The notes under the pieces were generated by a model that saw nothing but the letters and a program-made list of their open reading frames with translations, was not told the DNA's origin and did not search any database. The position numbers and the translations under genes were made by a program. Below, piece by piece: positions 1 to 11,510 of a DNA stretch of 64,000 nucleotides. Origin of the DNA: Chamaea fasciata (Eukaryota; Chordata; Aves; Passeriformes; Sylviidae); contig JARCOQ010000003.1 in assembly GCA_029207755.1 (NCBI GenBank), forward strand, positions 3,176,259 to 3,240,258, read 5' to 3'. Each line of letters starts with the position of its first letter. Within the stretch, counting starts at the first letter, position 1.

Positions 1-468
1 ATCCTTCAGTGGCATTCAGCTCCTGTTCTAAAGTTCTAGTTAAAAGAAGGAAATTGTGTAGGCCCTCATATTTTTCATGACACCATTAAAACATTTGTAT
101 CTCAAGTTTAAACTGGGTGCCCAACTAAGATTTAAAAATCAGTCCCTGCTCAAGCTCAGCAACTTTTTCCATGGTGTTGTTTACCACGCATAACCATAGC
201 AACATCACAAGGGTCCATGCCAGGGCTCTTGGATGGTGTACTCTTCCCACTTGCTGCCACCTTTTGGATCCTCCAATAACATATACATTTAAAACAAGTA
301 TACAGCTGTGTATTTGCTTGATCTGCAAATGTTTTGGCATGTCCCACGGAAAAATAGGAGCAGAACCCTGCCTGAGTCTTAGGAATGCCAGTGCAGTGGA
401 GTTCATCATTCACTCCCCTTTCCCTATCTGCCTAGTTTCCCATCATTGAATGGGCTGAGCTGTGGAAA
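1..468. other. Intergenic DNA, no feature seen
   Basis: I see no exon, repeat or regulatory motif that I can support here. Overlapping ORFs of 85-94 codons occur on both strands, but they carry no recognisable domain and look like chance. The stretch ends at the 5' end of a solo LTR. Confidence 0.5.
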
Positions 469-916
469 TGATGCCTTAAATTTTAGCTGTCATGTTTTTC
501 AGATTCTGTGCTGCCCAGGGGTGCAGTTTTGAGCCCCACGGTAAGTGCAAGTAAGCTCTTTTCACAGAACAGGTAAACAAAACAAATCCTTTTCCTGCTG
601 AAAATCAAGGACAACTTTCAGCACCAAAAACACAAACAAGGGTGGGCTGGAGGGAGGAACAAGAAGGATGGGACCTCACAACCTCAAGATGTAATTGTAC
701 AATTTAACCCCAATTTGCAAATGGACCAAAACTTATAAAAATATAAGACCCTGTGACCAGGTGTCCATTTTATGACCATTCTAAGTCCATCTTGGGTGTA
801 GCCCAGGTCAGGCCCTGTCCTGCCCAAGGTGTACCCTAAAGGCCTTTGAATAAATCCCTACTTTTTTCTCTAGCTCTGTCCAGTCTCTGTTTCAGGTCAG
901 CCTTCCCAAGGTATCA
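469..916 (+). mobile_element. Solo LTR, family 1, copy 1
   Basis: This is an endogenous-retrovirus long terminal repeat of about 448 bp. It starts TGATGCC and ends GGTATCA, a near-perfect 7-bp terminal inverted repeat. A TATA-like segment (ttataaaaatataag) lies near 735-750 and an AATAAA polyadenylation signal near 849, the U3-R-U5 order expected of an LTR. The same unit recurs at 47603-48053 (minus) and 61729-62177 (plus), roughly 88% similar by eye. The flanks are gaaa and gaac, so a decayed 4-bp target duplication is possible. No gag, pol or env sequence adjoins it, so it is a solo LTR left by recombination. The class (ERV1 or ERVL) is not resolved. Confidence 0.8.
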
Positions 917-3900
917 GAACCAAGCGTTGAATTGTCATTTGCTGTGCCTCCTTTTTGGTACCAGCCAGGTGGCTCAGAGAGAAGGTCTTAAGGAATGGCA
1001 GAGCTGCAGCAAGGCTCATCTTCACAATGCCTTTCTTGGACGTTTGAATGTTTTTTGTGTTCTGGAGAGATCAAGGCTGGTCTGTCTAGCATTCCCTGGG
1101 GTCACCGCCTGTTACAAAATTGGTTCATAACGCAGCTTAGTTTGGTTTACAGGCAAAATTGCATCTCAATTTTCCCACTCCATGATAAAGGACTATCCTT
1201 CCCTGGCTGCCAGAGGTAACTTATCCTGGGCTGAAGGAAGTCTTCTACAGTCAGAGATCCTGGCGTGCCTGTGCTCCGCATGCAGTCAATTACGAGCTGG
1301 TTTTTGTACAAAAATGGATTAAAAGAGGCTGGCATTGTGATCATTAGATCAATAGTTTCTAATGCTTCTGTTGCCCTAATTTTCAAAAGTCTGGGATCAT
1401 ACCATCCAAGCAGCAACAGCTGAGGTGAGGAACACCCAGTGCTTGTCCTTGTCTCCACAAGACTTCAGAGCCAACACAGTGAATTTTTGTGGACCTCATT
1501 GCCAGGTCCAGTTGTGGCCCTGGTGATTGGGCCACCAGGTCTTTCCTCATCAGCCTCCAGCTGAAGGTGATGGTGAGAGCATAAAATAAGAGAATAGGCT
1601 GGTTTAAGTTTTTTCACAAGATGTTTTTAAAGGAAGAAGCAGCTGGTGATAGAGATTGGGCACTGGTGACATGAGCAAGGCTCAAACAGAGGAGTAGTGA
1701 AGAAAAAAATGAACCTTTAGGCCAGAGGATGGCTGAGCTACTAGAGGTGTCTTGGAAACACCTCATCAATAACCTTGGGAAATGATGGAAACTGTTGGAA
1801 ATTGCAGCTGAGGACTCTTAAAATGCCAAATTTTCCTGAGAGCGTGGAAGCAGGAACAACTATTTTGAGACAAGGTGTGGTCATGTAACTAAAGGCTAGT
1901 GTTGGAGGAAAACAACACCTCACCGAATACCAGGAGGGTCAGGTGAAAAAAATAATCATAGGAGTTGGAAATTTTGAACCCAATTAACTTCCTAATCTGA
2001 GGAAAGACAGGGAGGGCAAAAGCAGCCACCTGTGAGATTTGCTGCGAAGGAGCAAAGCAGGGTCAGACTTCATGATGGTGTGGACCTGCTCCTGTGGCCA
2101 CCAGGCTGAACCAGTCAGCTTGTACAAATGTGCTTCTGGGCACCAGCCTTTCAAACATTCCTGCTTGCTCTCCTTCCTTTCATTGTTATTGTTTTAAGTC
2201 AAAGATGTCATTTCTAGATGTTCTTGACTGATGCACATCCAGTGTTTTGCACGCTGTGCCTGGAGTCTCTGTGATTTTTTGCATGACAACAAGATTACAT
2301 TTATACAATTAATTAACATTTGCTTGACCACTTTTATCCAATTTCTTTCTCTAGCACATAAAAGGGAACCTGACATAAATTTCTCTTTCAAAACAATTGA
2401 CTTAGCAACTGCTGACCTTCTGTTCTGTCATTCTGAGGATTGATTGGATATTGTTGAATTGTTTCATTCTGCAGTAATTAAACATAAAATTAATTATGCT
2501 AGTAACCTATTATTTCTTTGAACCAAGGACTAAGTCATTTGTTTTTGCTTGGTTACTCTGCGAGTTTTAACATCAGACAGCAAAACCTTGCTGTTACAAA
2601 CAAACTAAACAGTATAAAGGGAGCAATTTAATAACCAAAATAAAATATAAAGACTTCTAATTTCCGTATGGCTGGCCTATTGCATTAGGTTAATATAATT
2701 TGATCTATAAATCTTTTAAACCTTATGATTTTGTAATTTAAACATTTCCTGGATGGCTAATCATGCAGGGAAAGAATAATAATAATAAAAAACCCCCCTA
2801 AAACCTAAAACAAAACACGAGCCAAAAATATACCTCAAAAGTAGATTAAAAGATTAGATAGGAGGAGCGTTTGTGGAGCACTTGGTGAGCCCTAGTATGT
2901 CTGAATATTTCTGGTGCTTGCTGTCTGTCTGTGTTCAGTCTGGTGCTGATGCAGAATTTCCTTTGTTATGATGAAAGTGTTGTTAGATGTTTACACTGCC
3001 GGTATTTGGTGTAGAAAGGAACATCAGCGTGGCAAGTCGATATTATCAAAATGTATGTGCTCATAGACACCAAAATAGTATTTTGTGGTTTTCATTAGCA
3101 TGGCCCATATTAATTTAATTAACATGATTGAAAGTTACACCATAGCACGAGGCAGACACCGAGCCCATGCCTATTACTCCCCCATGGGCTGTAAAATACT
3201 CTGGCTGACAAAAGGGGTGCAGGTTTGGACGTGTGTGTGTTTTTCTGGTTGCAAGTTCACCTGTGTGCTTTGCCCCAGAGCTGGTGGGGAGACTGTGGTG
3301 ATAACCCTGCCCAAGGCAGGATGTGGGAAAAGAAAACTGGGTAACCACGTGGCTCCAGTGGCAGGTGAGCTTTTCCCAGGGTCATGTACCAAGTGAGGAG
3401 TGGTTTTGTTCCTCTTTCAGGGTCACCAGCAGCTTCCCAAGGCTTTGCCTCCAGCACCAGCGCAACCTGGGAGGTTTTAGACTTCATATCGGAGCACTGC
3501 AAATAAATGTTTGATGTTTGTGGTTTTCAGCACGAATCCTTGAAGGTTGACTCTTCCTATCCCGGATTCCAGTTGCCACCAACAGGGCCATCATTTAGGC
3601 TCTGCTGCCATGCAGGAGGAAGGACATCAAGGAAAAAGCTCTTTTGTGTAGCTGCCTGCTTTGCTTGTACCCAGAGCCAGCTCTAATGGAGTCCTGCAAC
3701 ATCTCCAGGTTGCTCTGTGTGTGTCTCTTTCTTTGTTCCTCTCCTATTTCCTCTCAGAACAATTTTTGCTGGCAGCCAGCTTTTCATGATGCTCAAATCT
3801 CTCTGAAGTAGAGATAAACTCCTGTGCTGTGACAAGGCATACGTCAGAGATGTGGGAATCTTGGACATAAATGACTTTTTAATTGTATGACTCCACACAG

Positions 3901-4982
3901 CCCACTGCTGAAAGATGTGGTGGGCAGGAGAGAGCAATCCTTTACAAACCAAACACAGATACCAATATATGAGCCCTTTGTTCTTTGCTCCCCTGCCCTG
4001 AGGCAAGCAATACACTCAGGTCTGTGGACATCAAGCCTAATTTGATCACACTTAGCCCAGTGAAACTATATTGACTTCAGTGGAGACACTGCTTTCCAGT
4101 GATATAAATGAGAGCTAACTAGTTCTCGGGGGCAGTAGCTATTACCACTTGGGTTAAGAGCAGCATGCAGAAGTGATGGCTGCCTGTTTGTCATCAGCTG
4201 AGAAATGCCTGCTTTGTGGGCATGTCTTTCAAGGCTCATTTGTCACCTTGGTGTGGAGGAATTTTGGCCAATGAGTTGTGTCTCAAGTGCCTTAGCATTT
4301 CTGTGGGAATGGTTTGATTAAAGCCCCTGCTGTTGGCTCATAGTTCAAATGCGCCGTCTCGCTGCCCGCAGGAGTAATGTGGAAAAATTTCTAAAGGATT
4401 CTGTTTCCTAATAATCTGGGGGTTTTTTTCAAGACTTTGACCTGTGCTCAGTCTGTGTGAGATCAGTCATCCCTGTCTGCATTAAAGGGTCTTTGGTCCT
4501 CCCCAGGCTCTGTTGGCTCCCAACAGTTCCAGTCCCTGAGCTCGTCCATGCTCCCTACTTTTTAACCTTAAAGCTTTATCTGTTCAGGGTAGCCTCAGAG
4601 ATGTTGCTACTCTATAACTCCCCGTTTGTGAGCTTTCTGTGGAAAAAGCCTGTCCCAGAATCTTTATATGCTTGCAAATTCACTGTTATAATTTAATTCA
4701 AAAAATCAGATTTTCAAAGCTTTATCCTTACCAAGAAAGCTGCAGGGAACTTTCTAGCTTCCTTTCTGGACACAGGTATCTATTTTTTCCAGCTTTCTAT
4801 CTCCAGCAAGGAGCTGGAAGCTTCTTGAGATAGTTCAAGCAATATTTTTTTAGTGATATGACAGATAAAGAAAACCTTCTGCAGCTTTTGGATATCTAGT
4901 CTCAAGAACCATCTCCTATGCTTAGAAAACCTTTGCACGACAAAGCTTTGCAGCATGGGGCTGTGAAGTTCTACCTGGTGGG
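917..4982. other. Intergenic DNA with a possible AT-rich regulatory block
   Basis: No gene is supported. The part at about 2440-2780 is AT-rich and has several TAATTA-type homeodomain core motifs, so it may be conserved non-coding sequence. Near 3319-3366 a short open segment sits between an acceptor-like gcag and a donor-like CAG|gtgagc, but it has no partner exon. A short dispersed-repeat motif is listed separately at 4070-4116. Confidence 0.35.
4070..4116 (+). repeat. Fragment of an old dispersed repeat (TTGACTTCAGTGGAG type)
   Basis: The motif ttgacttcagtggag is followed by a degenerate match to gatttacaccagtgtaaatgag. I know this motif from bird, turtle and crocodile genomes as an old dispersed sequence. 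Related pieces appear at 8757-8813, 19090-19138, 25975-26028 and 51656-51700. I cannot name the family. The match is short and degenerate, so the call is tentative. Confidence 0.35.
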
Positions 4983-5016
4983 TTTTTTTTTTTTTTTTTT
5001 TTTTTCCCCCCCCCCC
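4983..5016. repeat. T-run followed by C-run
   Basis: About 23 T followed by 11 C, a pure pyrimidine tract. The length may be unreliable in an assembly. Confidence 0.9.
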
Positions 5017-6689
5017 TAAATACTATAGCCCAGACAGTGCTGGTTTTGATATATTTCAACGTCTGGCCTTGGCATCTTGAAGGGTTTGATCCTGATGAAC
5101 CTTTCTGCAGCCAACCAGCAGGGTATGGATAACTGAATGTTGTTCATCCTTGTGCCCACCTGCCCCGCACACTCTGTTCCACATCAGTCTGCTCCAGCTG
5201 TGCATGAACAGCTCAGCACTGAGTTATGTGCTCCAGCTGACTGTTGCCGCTTATAAACCTGGAGTGATTTTTCATGGCCAGGCCTTCTGAAGCTGCTCTT
5301 GGTGTCTTACTTGATGATGAGAGGAACGAAACACGTTAGAAGTTTTCTCGCAGGGAGTTCACTTGCTTCTCCTTATGGAGCCCTTATGGCTTTTATGATA
5401 AAAGTCCTGACTCTGGGGCTGACCTGGCCCTGATTAGAGGGGGAAGCAAAGCTTGAACCAAGGCATGCACATTGCTGAGGTCAGAAATGGAGAAGAATGA
5501 TATAGAAAATGATTTTTAGCACATACAGATTAGAGTAGGTTTTTACCACTGACTGAAGCTGGGACAGGGCAAGTGAAACTAACACAGGACAGAAGTCGTA
5601 GAGAGCAGTAGTAATAGTAGGAGGAATGCTTGCAGAATGAGCAAGCAGTGATTTCTATGACTTTTCGAGCAGAAATTGGGAATTGATTTTTGTTGCTATT
5701 GGATAAATGGTTGCAGGAAAATCCTGGTTAAGGTGACAGCTGGGTTTTGTGTCAGAGCAACGACTCTGCATGGGCATTGAGATCAAATCATCTGGTGTTT
5801 AGACTTAATTGTGCCACGTTACAACTGCCCAACCCTCCCCATATCAGGTGTTTTGCGTTCTCACTCTCTAGACTGAGTTTTCTTGCTTGGACTGATGGGA
5901 ATGTGGAAGGTTGAATCTTCTAGCCTGACCTCTGGACCACTCAGGCAAGCAGTCCTGCTGCATCCTTCCTCATGGTCCTCGTGATGGAAAAGCTCATGTA
6001 ACATTTTACCACACGTGTTTATGGAGATGAGAAGCCATGCCACTTATTCCCTTCTTGTTTGCATTTAGTTTCTCACTGCCAGTGGAGACTTTAGGAAAGA
6101 GCAACTACTTGGGCAAACCTGCCCTGAGAACAAAGCACCTGAGGTTTCCCTCTGATGATGGGTGACTCCAGGAAAAGCCAGCTTCGAATCAAACAGTGAT
6201 GTCAATGGTGCTCCAAAGTGGACAAAAAGAGACCTCAGTGTTACCATGTGGCGTTGATGTTTTCAGATTAAGATGGGAGGATTAAGGAATTTTACTCAGC
6301 AATTTGAGATGCTTTGTTAAGAGTGGAGGAGATTTGAGCTGCTTTGTTCTCAAACCACATGTTAGTGAGAAAGCAAACAGGCACTTAATCCTGACAGACA
6401 GCAGAACTTGACATCGGTTTGTCCCTGGAGAGGTGGCCAGGAGTTCCCCATGCCCAGCTAAAATGGTAATTTCTTATTTTTTTAGGAGTCTCCTGTGAAT
6501 CCTCACACTCAGGGCTGCACACCTCCATGACAGGACAGCGTTTAAAACCCCACACAGAAGGTGACAAAATGGTTACTGAACAAGGCTAAAACACGTTCTA
6601 ACTTAAGGTCATGCCTTTAGTCTTAAACAGGACCGTGCCAAGAAAGAAGAAAAAAAAAAGGGGGAGCTGATAATTTTCCTGTTTGGGAC
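5017..6689. other. Intergenic DNA, nothing supported
   Basis: I see no exon, transposon end or tandem repeat here. Several 60-codon minus-strand ORFs are present but lack any domain. Confidence 0.45.
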
Positions 6690-7440
6690 TTTGGCTGGTT
6701 TCCTGTAACAATAAAAATATAGCAGTCGACATATAGACAGCTGAGTATATACACGCTTGTATACTGCCCTCTGACACAAATGTTAATGTCTAATATAGAT
6801 CTTCCAGGTTCTTTTAAACATCTAGTTACATTTTGAGGTCGTGTCCTCAGGGGTCATTGATGTAAGCCTGTTTGCAGAAAGAAACAAACAGCTCATTGAA
6901 TTTGGTTTCCCACTTTAACATACATCAGTGAAATTAAATACGCCGCGTTAGAATGTCTGGCAACAAACCCATTTTCTGATGTATAAAATTTGACTTTTCC
7001 CCTCTGTGTTTATGTCATAGCTAATACACAAAGATAAAGTGCATATACTATGCTCTGCATATTTACTGAACTTTGGCAAGTCACTAAGAGTCGGTGCTCA
7101 AATCAAATAAGAGCCACCCGATTTATAAAACACCCTTCTAAACTAATCTTATTATATTAAAAAGGAACTCTAGGTTGATACCAAGCCAATCAATAACTCA
7201 TGCTTCCCACTGTGCAGCAAATATCAACTATCCCTTTCTAATCTTTGTGTTTTGCCACCATTGCAAATCCGTTGTGAGAAGCTGCCCTCATGTATTACTT
7301 AAATAAACAATGTAAATGCACCCAAACAAGAATAATCTCTGTACATGCTTATTTTCTCTGCAGGCACTGAGTGTCAGAGCATCTTAGTTTTGTAAAGGGA
7401 TCTACTCCAGGTAATTAGATTCATCTTCCAATTTGTTTAT
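6690..7440. promoter_or_regulatory. Putative conserved non-coding block
   Basis: This is about 750 bp of AT-rich complex sequence, free of the homopolymer runs that break up the flanks. It carries dense developmental-factor motifs: caataactc, aataaacaatg (SOX/FOX type), aatcaaat, taattag and ccaatcaataac (PBX/CCAAT type). It contains no ORF of note. This texture is typical of vertebrate enhancers in gene deserts. Conservation cannot be shown from one sequence, so this is an inference. Confidence 0.3.
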
Positions 7441-10064
7441 TCTCAATTTGTAGCTGGCATTTCTTTTTTATTTTTTTTTTAATTATTATTCTGCTGTCAC
7501 CTACTAGCTTATACACACCAAATTGAGGGAAAGAATTACTTATACTGGAAAAGCAGAGTTGGCTTTTGTTCAAATATTTCTAAAAGATCTCCCATCTTCC
7601 TCCCAAAACTGCATTGTCTTGGAATAATCCATAACCTGTACAGGGTTGGTTTAAATTCTTTTTGCTCTTCCAGATTTCCAGAGAGCATTAGGAAGAAAAA
7701 AAAAAAGAGAAAAAGTTTAGGATGCTAGGAGGCTTGGAAGTGTCTAGGAGGCAAAAGGGAAAACTTGATCTTCCATTTAAATTTTCATATGAAAGTTAAA
7801 TTGGTAATGTTATAAATTCAAGAGTCTTATCGATGTCACTATTTATTCCGTGTGAACAGCATGGGAAACCTGGCAGTGGTGTAGCAGGATCTGAATAAGA
7901 GAATGGCAATTTACTAATTCCCTTTTAAAGGCTAACAGAGTTCCCAAACACGGCTTTGGCACCCCGCTTGATTCAGTTGCTTCATGCTTCTATGAAGGTT
8001 TATTGACTATATAAGGATCAAATAAGGGGTAAGCTGAAATCAGAAACACAGTATTCATTCATTTAACTCTGCTATAATAGAGTAAATTCAGGGTGACTCA
8101 AGGGACACAATGTCGTGTAAAACATATGTACTTAATATAAGGGTCATAAAATTTATTAAATTAAAAGCTAGGTTAAAAATAGGAAGAAAATTTATGCTGC
8201 TGTCTAAACGAGCAATAATTTCCCTTTTGGCCTTTTACTTTCCACCTAATCAGGGTTCTAGGTTTTGTTGGTTTTTGGGCTTATTTGGGGTGTTTTTTTG
8301 TAGTCAACTGGTAAAATCTTCATTGTTCACATGTGAGTGCAAGTCAGTCTACCAGGTGAACTGGTATGCTAAAGAAAGAAGAGGAGGTGTGGCCAGCTGG
8401 AAGGATATATTGCATCATGGTTGACCACACATGAAAACCTGTAGGTATCCATTTATTATTTTGAAAGGAAGAGTCATTTGCTCCAAGCCAACAGAACCCA
8501 ATGGATTTAAAAAAAAAAAAATCTTTTTTGGCCTTAAGGCTGAAAAAACCCAAAAATTTCGTTTTATCTCTCCACCAAGATGCCCCACTGCTGGTGGGAT
8601 GTCAGCCAGGAGTCTCCTAACTAAATCATGGGTGGTTTGAGATGACCCTCTTGTGTGAATGTTGGAGGGTTACTTGAACAGAAGCTCTGGGGACTGTGAG
8701 ACACTGAGAATCCCCTCCTGTCCTTGACAGATGTATCAGCAGAACCCAAAGTGCTCAGATGAAGTCAATGTAATTATCCTGCAGTCCTGCAGAATGACAG
8801 CAGAATTTAGCTCCCTCGATCAAGACAACCATTTTCTATTAGAGGTGTTGGGGAGGTGGGCTGGAAATAAAGCCTTGTGACCTAAATCCTCCTCTCTAAC
8901 CCCTAGGAAATCAAAGTGATGCTGGCCATCCTTGACTCATGACACTGGCCAGACCATTTCGTAACTGAGAGCTCTGCAATGTTTGCTCAATGGCATAAGT
9001 TGTTAAGGAAGGCCGTGAAAAACCCGTGTGTGCTAGAAGGCCACCCTTTTCCCCCGTGTTTTTACTCCACAGGATAACACAACCAGCCCCAAATCCTATC
9101 CCCTGTGTGCTATGAAGGCTCTCTTTTCTTTTCTTTTTTTTTTTCTTTTTTTTTTTCGTGCTGTTTAAACACTTTCTGCGCCCAAATCTGTCACCCGTGA
9201 CCTCATTAAGTTGCATTTAATCACACAGGGATGCCCATCAGGCCTAACCCCATCATTTCCTGAGGAATTTTCCCCTGATTTACTTAATAGCTCTCAAACA
9301 CTAAGCGGGAGACCTCCGGGTGCTGTTCCCTGCACACGGTGGGTTTACTGGCATTCATACTGTGCTTTAAATAAACACTGTTTTGCAGGCACACTTGTTT
9401 TGAAAAATAAACTCCTGGGCAGAGAGAGCTAGCTCACATCAGAGCCAGACTGGTGGCGATTTGGCTGTCCCCAGTAGATGGGAAGAGATAGGGGTTTTGG
9501 TTTTGGAGTTTTGGGGGTTGTGGGTGGACAGGGGGAAGTCACCCTTTCTGAAATAGCACCTAGGATTTCACACTTCTTCTTCAGGGAGAAGAAAAGCCTG
9601 ACACCAAAGTGGTGTAACCTCTTTACAGGGGTGCTTTGGGAAGAGGATGTGGTAGCAGCCCTGCAGTGTGCCCCAAAAGGGCATCTCATTCTCCATCTCC
9701 AGGGAATGTGACTTTGTCTCCTCCTCATCCCTGTCTTCTGCCGGACACATGTTGGTCCATCATCCTCGTGCTGAAAGGCTTTTGGAAGGGCAAGGACCAC
9801 TGCCCTTATCCTGCCCATCCTGCCAGCTGAGTTATCTCTTCCCCTGCCCGCTCACTTCTGGGATGGGAACCACGAAGGATGAGGCAGGGTTACGTCCTCT
9901 TGGGGAAGGGTATCCTGTGTGATTGAAAGTTTTACTTTTTTGCCTAAACTGAGGGTGTTTTCAGGGGGGCAAAACAAGGAAGGTTCATTGTGTGAGTCCT
10001 CTGTTTCTTCCATGACTCTTGATATGGTTGTCACAAATCCTTAGACAGTGGGAGTAACAAGACC
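7441..10064. other. Intergenic DNA with short low-complexity tracts
   Basis: No gene is supported. T/A-rich tracts occur at about 7467-7485, 8509-8521 and 9124-9157. A short piece at 8757-8813 (gaagtcaatgtaattatcc...cagaatttagctcc) resembles the dispersed repeat at 4070-4116. The 129-codon minus-strand ORF at 9429-9818 shows no recognisable motif and has no splice partners. Confidence 0.4.
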
Positions 10065-10191
10065 ATATATAAATATAAATATAAATATAAATATAAATAT
10101 AAATATAAATATAAATATAAATATAAATATAAATATAAATATAAATATAAATATAAATATAAATATAAATATAAATATAAATATAAATATA
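10065..10191. repeat. Perfect (TATAAA)n hexanucleotide array
   Basis: About 21 uninterrupted copies of the hexamer ataaat/tataaa cover 127 bp. It is flanked on the right by about 140 bp of degenerate AT-rich sequence. Every unit is a TATA-box-like string. The perfection suggests a young, length-variable microsatellite. Confidence 0.95.
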
Positions 10192-10335
10192 TGTTTATTT
10201 ATTTAAGTATAAAAATATATTTTTATAAATTAAAAATATGAAATATTTAAAATATATATTTTATATATATAAAAATATATATAAAATATCTTTAAATATA
10301 TCTAAATATACAATGATATATCTATGAATATGCAC
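10192..10335. repeat. AT-rich low-complexity sequence
   Basis: Almost pure A/T (tatttttataaat, aaaatatatataaaat and similar), directly continuing the hexamer array. It is probably decayed or replication-slipped microsatellite DNA. Confidence 0.85.
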
Positions 10336-11129
10336 ACCGGTGTTTGTGGCCCACTGGTTTGCTGCCGTTTAGGGGAAGGAAAAGTGCAACAGGGCTTAAG
10401 AGGTTCTACTTTCAGGACCACCACTGTGCCCTTAGTGGTGTATCCTCTGATCCTCCACAAAAGACACCAGGCTTGGTAGCACAGTGTGCAGCCAGTGGAA
10501 TTAATGCAGGTGTTTTACAGAGGGAAATATTTACCCCATGCAGCATCTTACACATTATGTGGCTTTCCTCTGAGACAGCTCAGTTTGATCACCAGCAGTA
10601 CCTTGTCCTGACATTTCTAAGATGTATTTAAGAGCTGACCTTTCAGTCCTGCTGACAGGATCACAGCATATTCACCATCACCATTTCTGGGGCTGTTTCT
10701 TTCTTTTTTTCTCCACTACAGAGCTGGGCCACTGTGGCGGATAAACGGGAGCCCTCCCCTGTCTGCCATATAACTAAAATTATATTCTTCCCTTAAATTG
10801 TTGAGACAATTTATGAGGTGAATGAGATGAACGACACCCAGTTATTTTCTTTGGTCATTCTCAATAGCCAGCATTGTCTAAAATTGCTGCTAAAGTCATG
10901 CCCATGCTGCTGTGCCTCGGGAGGAAGTTTGGAGTTTGGCGATCCTGGTGAAACCAGGTGGATGGCAATGGATGCCTTTCTGTTTTTCAGATCGGAGGCA
11001 TCATGTCAAAACAAGGTGTTCAAACTTCTGAAAAGACAATCCTTTGAGAGCTCTGGGGCCAGGCTACGATGCGAGTCATTTGTCTGTGGGAAGGGTCACC
11101 AATTAATTAGCAGTTTTAGTTAAAAAAAA
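10336..11129. other. Intergenic DNA, nothing supported
   Basis: Two ORFs of about 100 codons on the plus strand have no domain and no convincing splice context. I see no repeat. Confidence 0.4.
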
Positions 11130-11510
11130 AAAAAATTTAAACTGGCGGCCCTTCTGAAATTTAACACATTGTTCATGGTGTAATTATAGATGAAATATTA
11201 GAGAAGTGGACTAATTACACACAATGCACTCGAGCCCAATTAAAATAGCATCTGCAGTGAACGTAGGGGTATTCTCTTTCGCTAATAAGAAATACTTTCT
11301 TAACAACAGAAAATAAAATAGCTAAATTGGATATGCAGTTGAGATTATAAATATCCTATTAGCATATAAAATGAGGATTAACCTTATTTAATCACTGCTT
11401 GCTTGATCATCAAAAGTCATGTTTCACCTCTATAATGTAGCTGTATCCTCTCTGAAGAAAAAAAAAAAGGAAGCATATTAATAAATTTGGCTAATTAGGT
11501 GCTTTCTCTC
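11130..11510. promoter_or_regulatory. Putative conserved non-coding block
   Basis: Dense homeodomain-core motifs occur in complex AT-rich sequence: gtgtaattatag, actaattacac, cccaattaaaa, tcgctaataag, ctattagcat, atttaatcac and gctaattagg. An AT-rich stretch of this length with so many TAATT/ATTAG sites and no homopolymers is typical of developmental enhancers. It is bounded by A-runs at about 11121 and 11460. Conservation is inferred, not shown. Confidence 0.3.

Noticed and set aside
3319..3366. Plus-strand 45-nt exon-like segment ending CAG|gtgagc
   Set aside because: Weak acceptor and no adjoining exon in phase.
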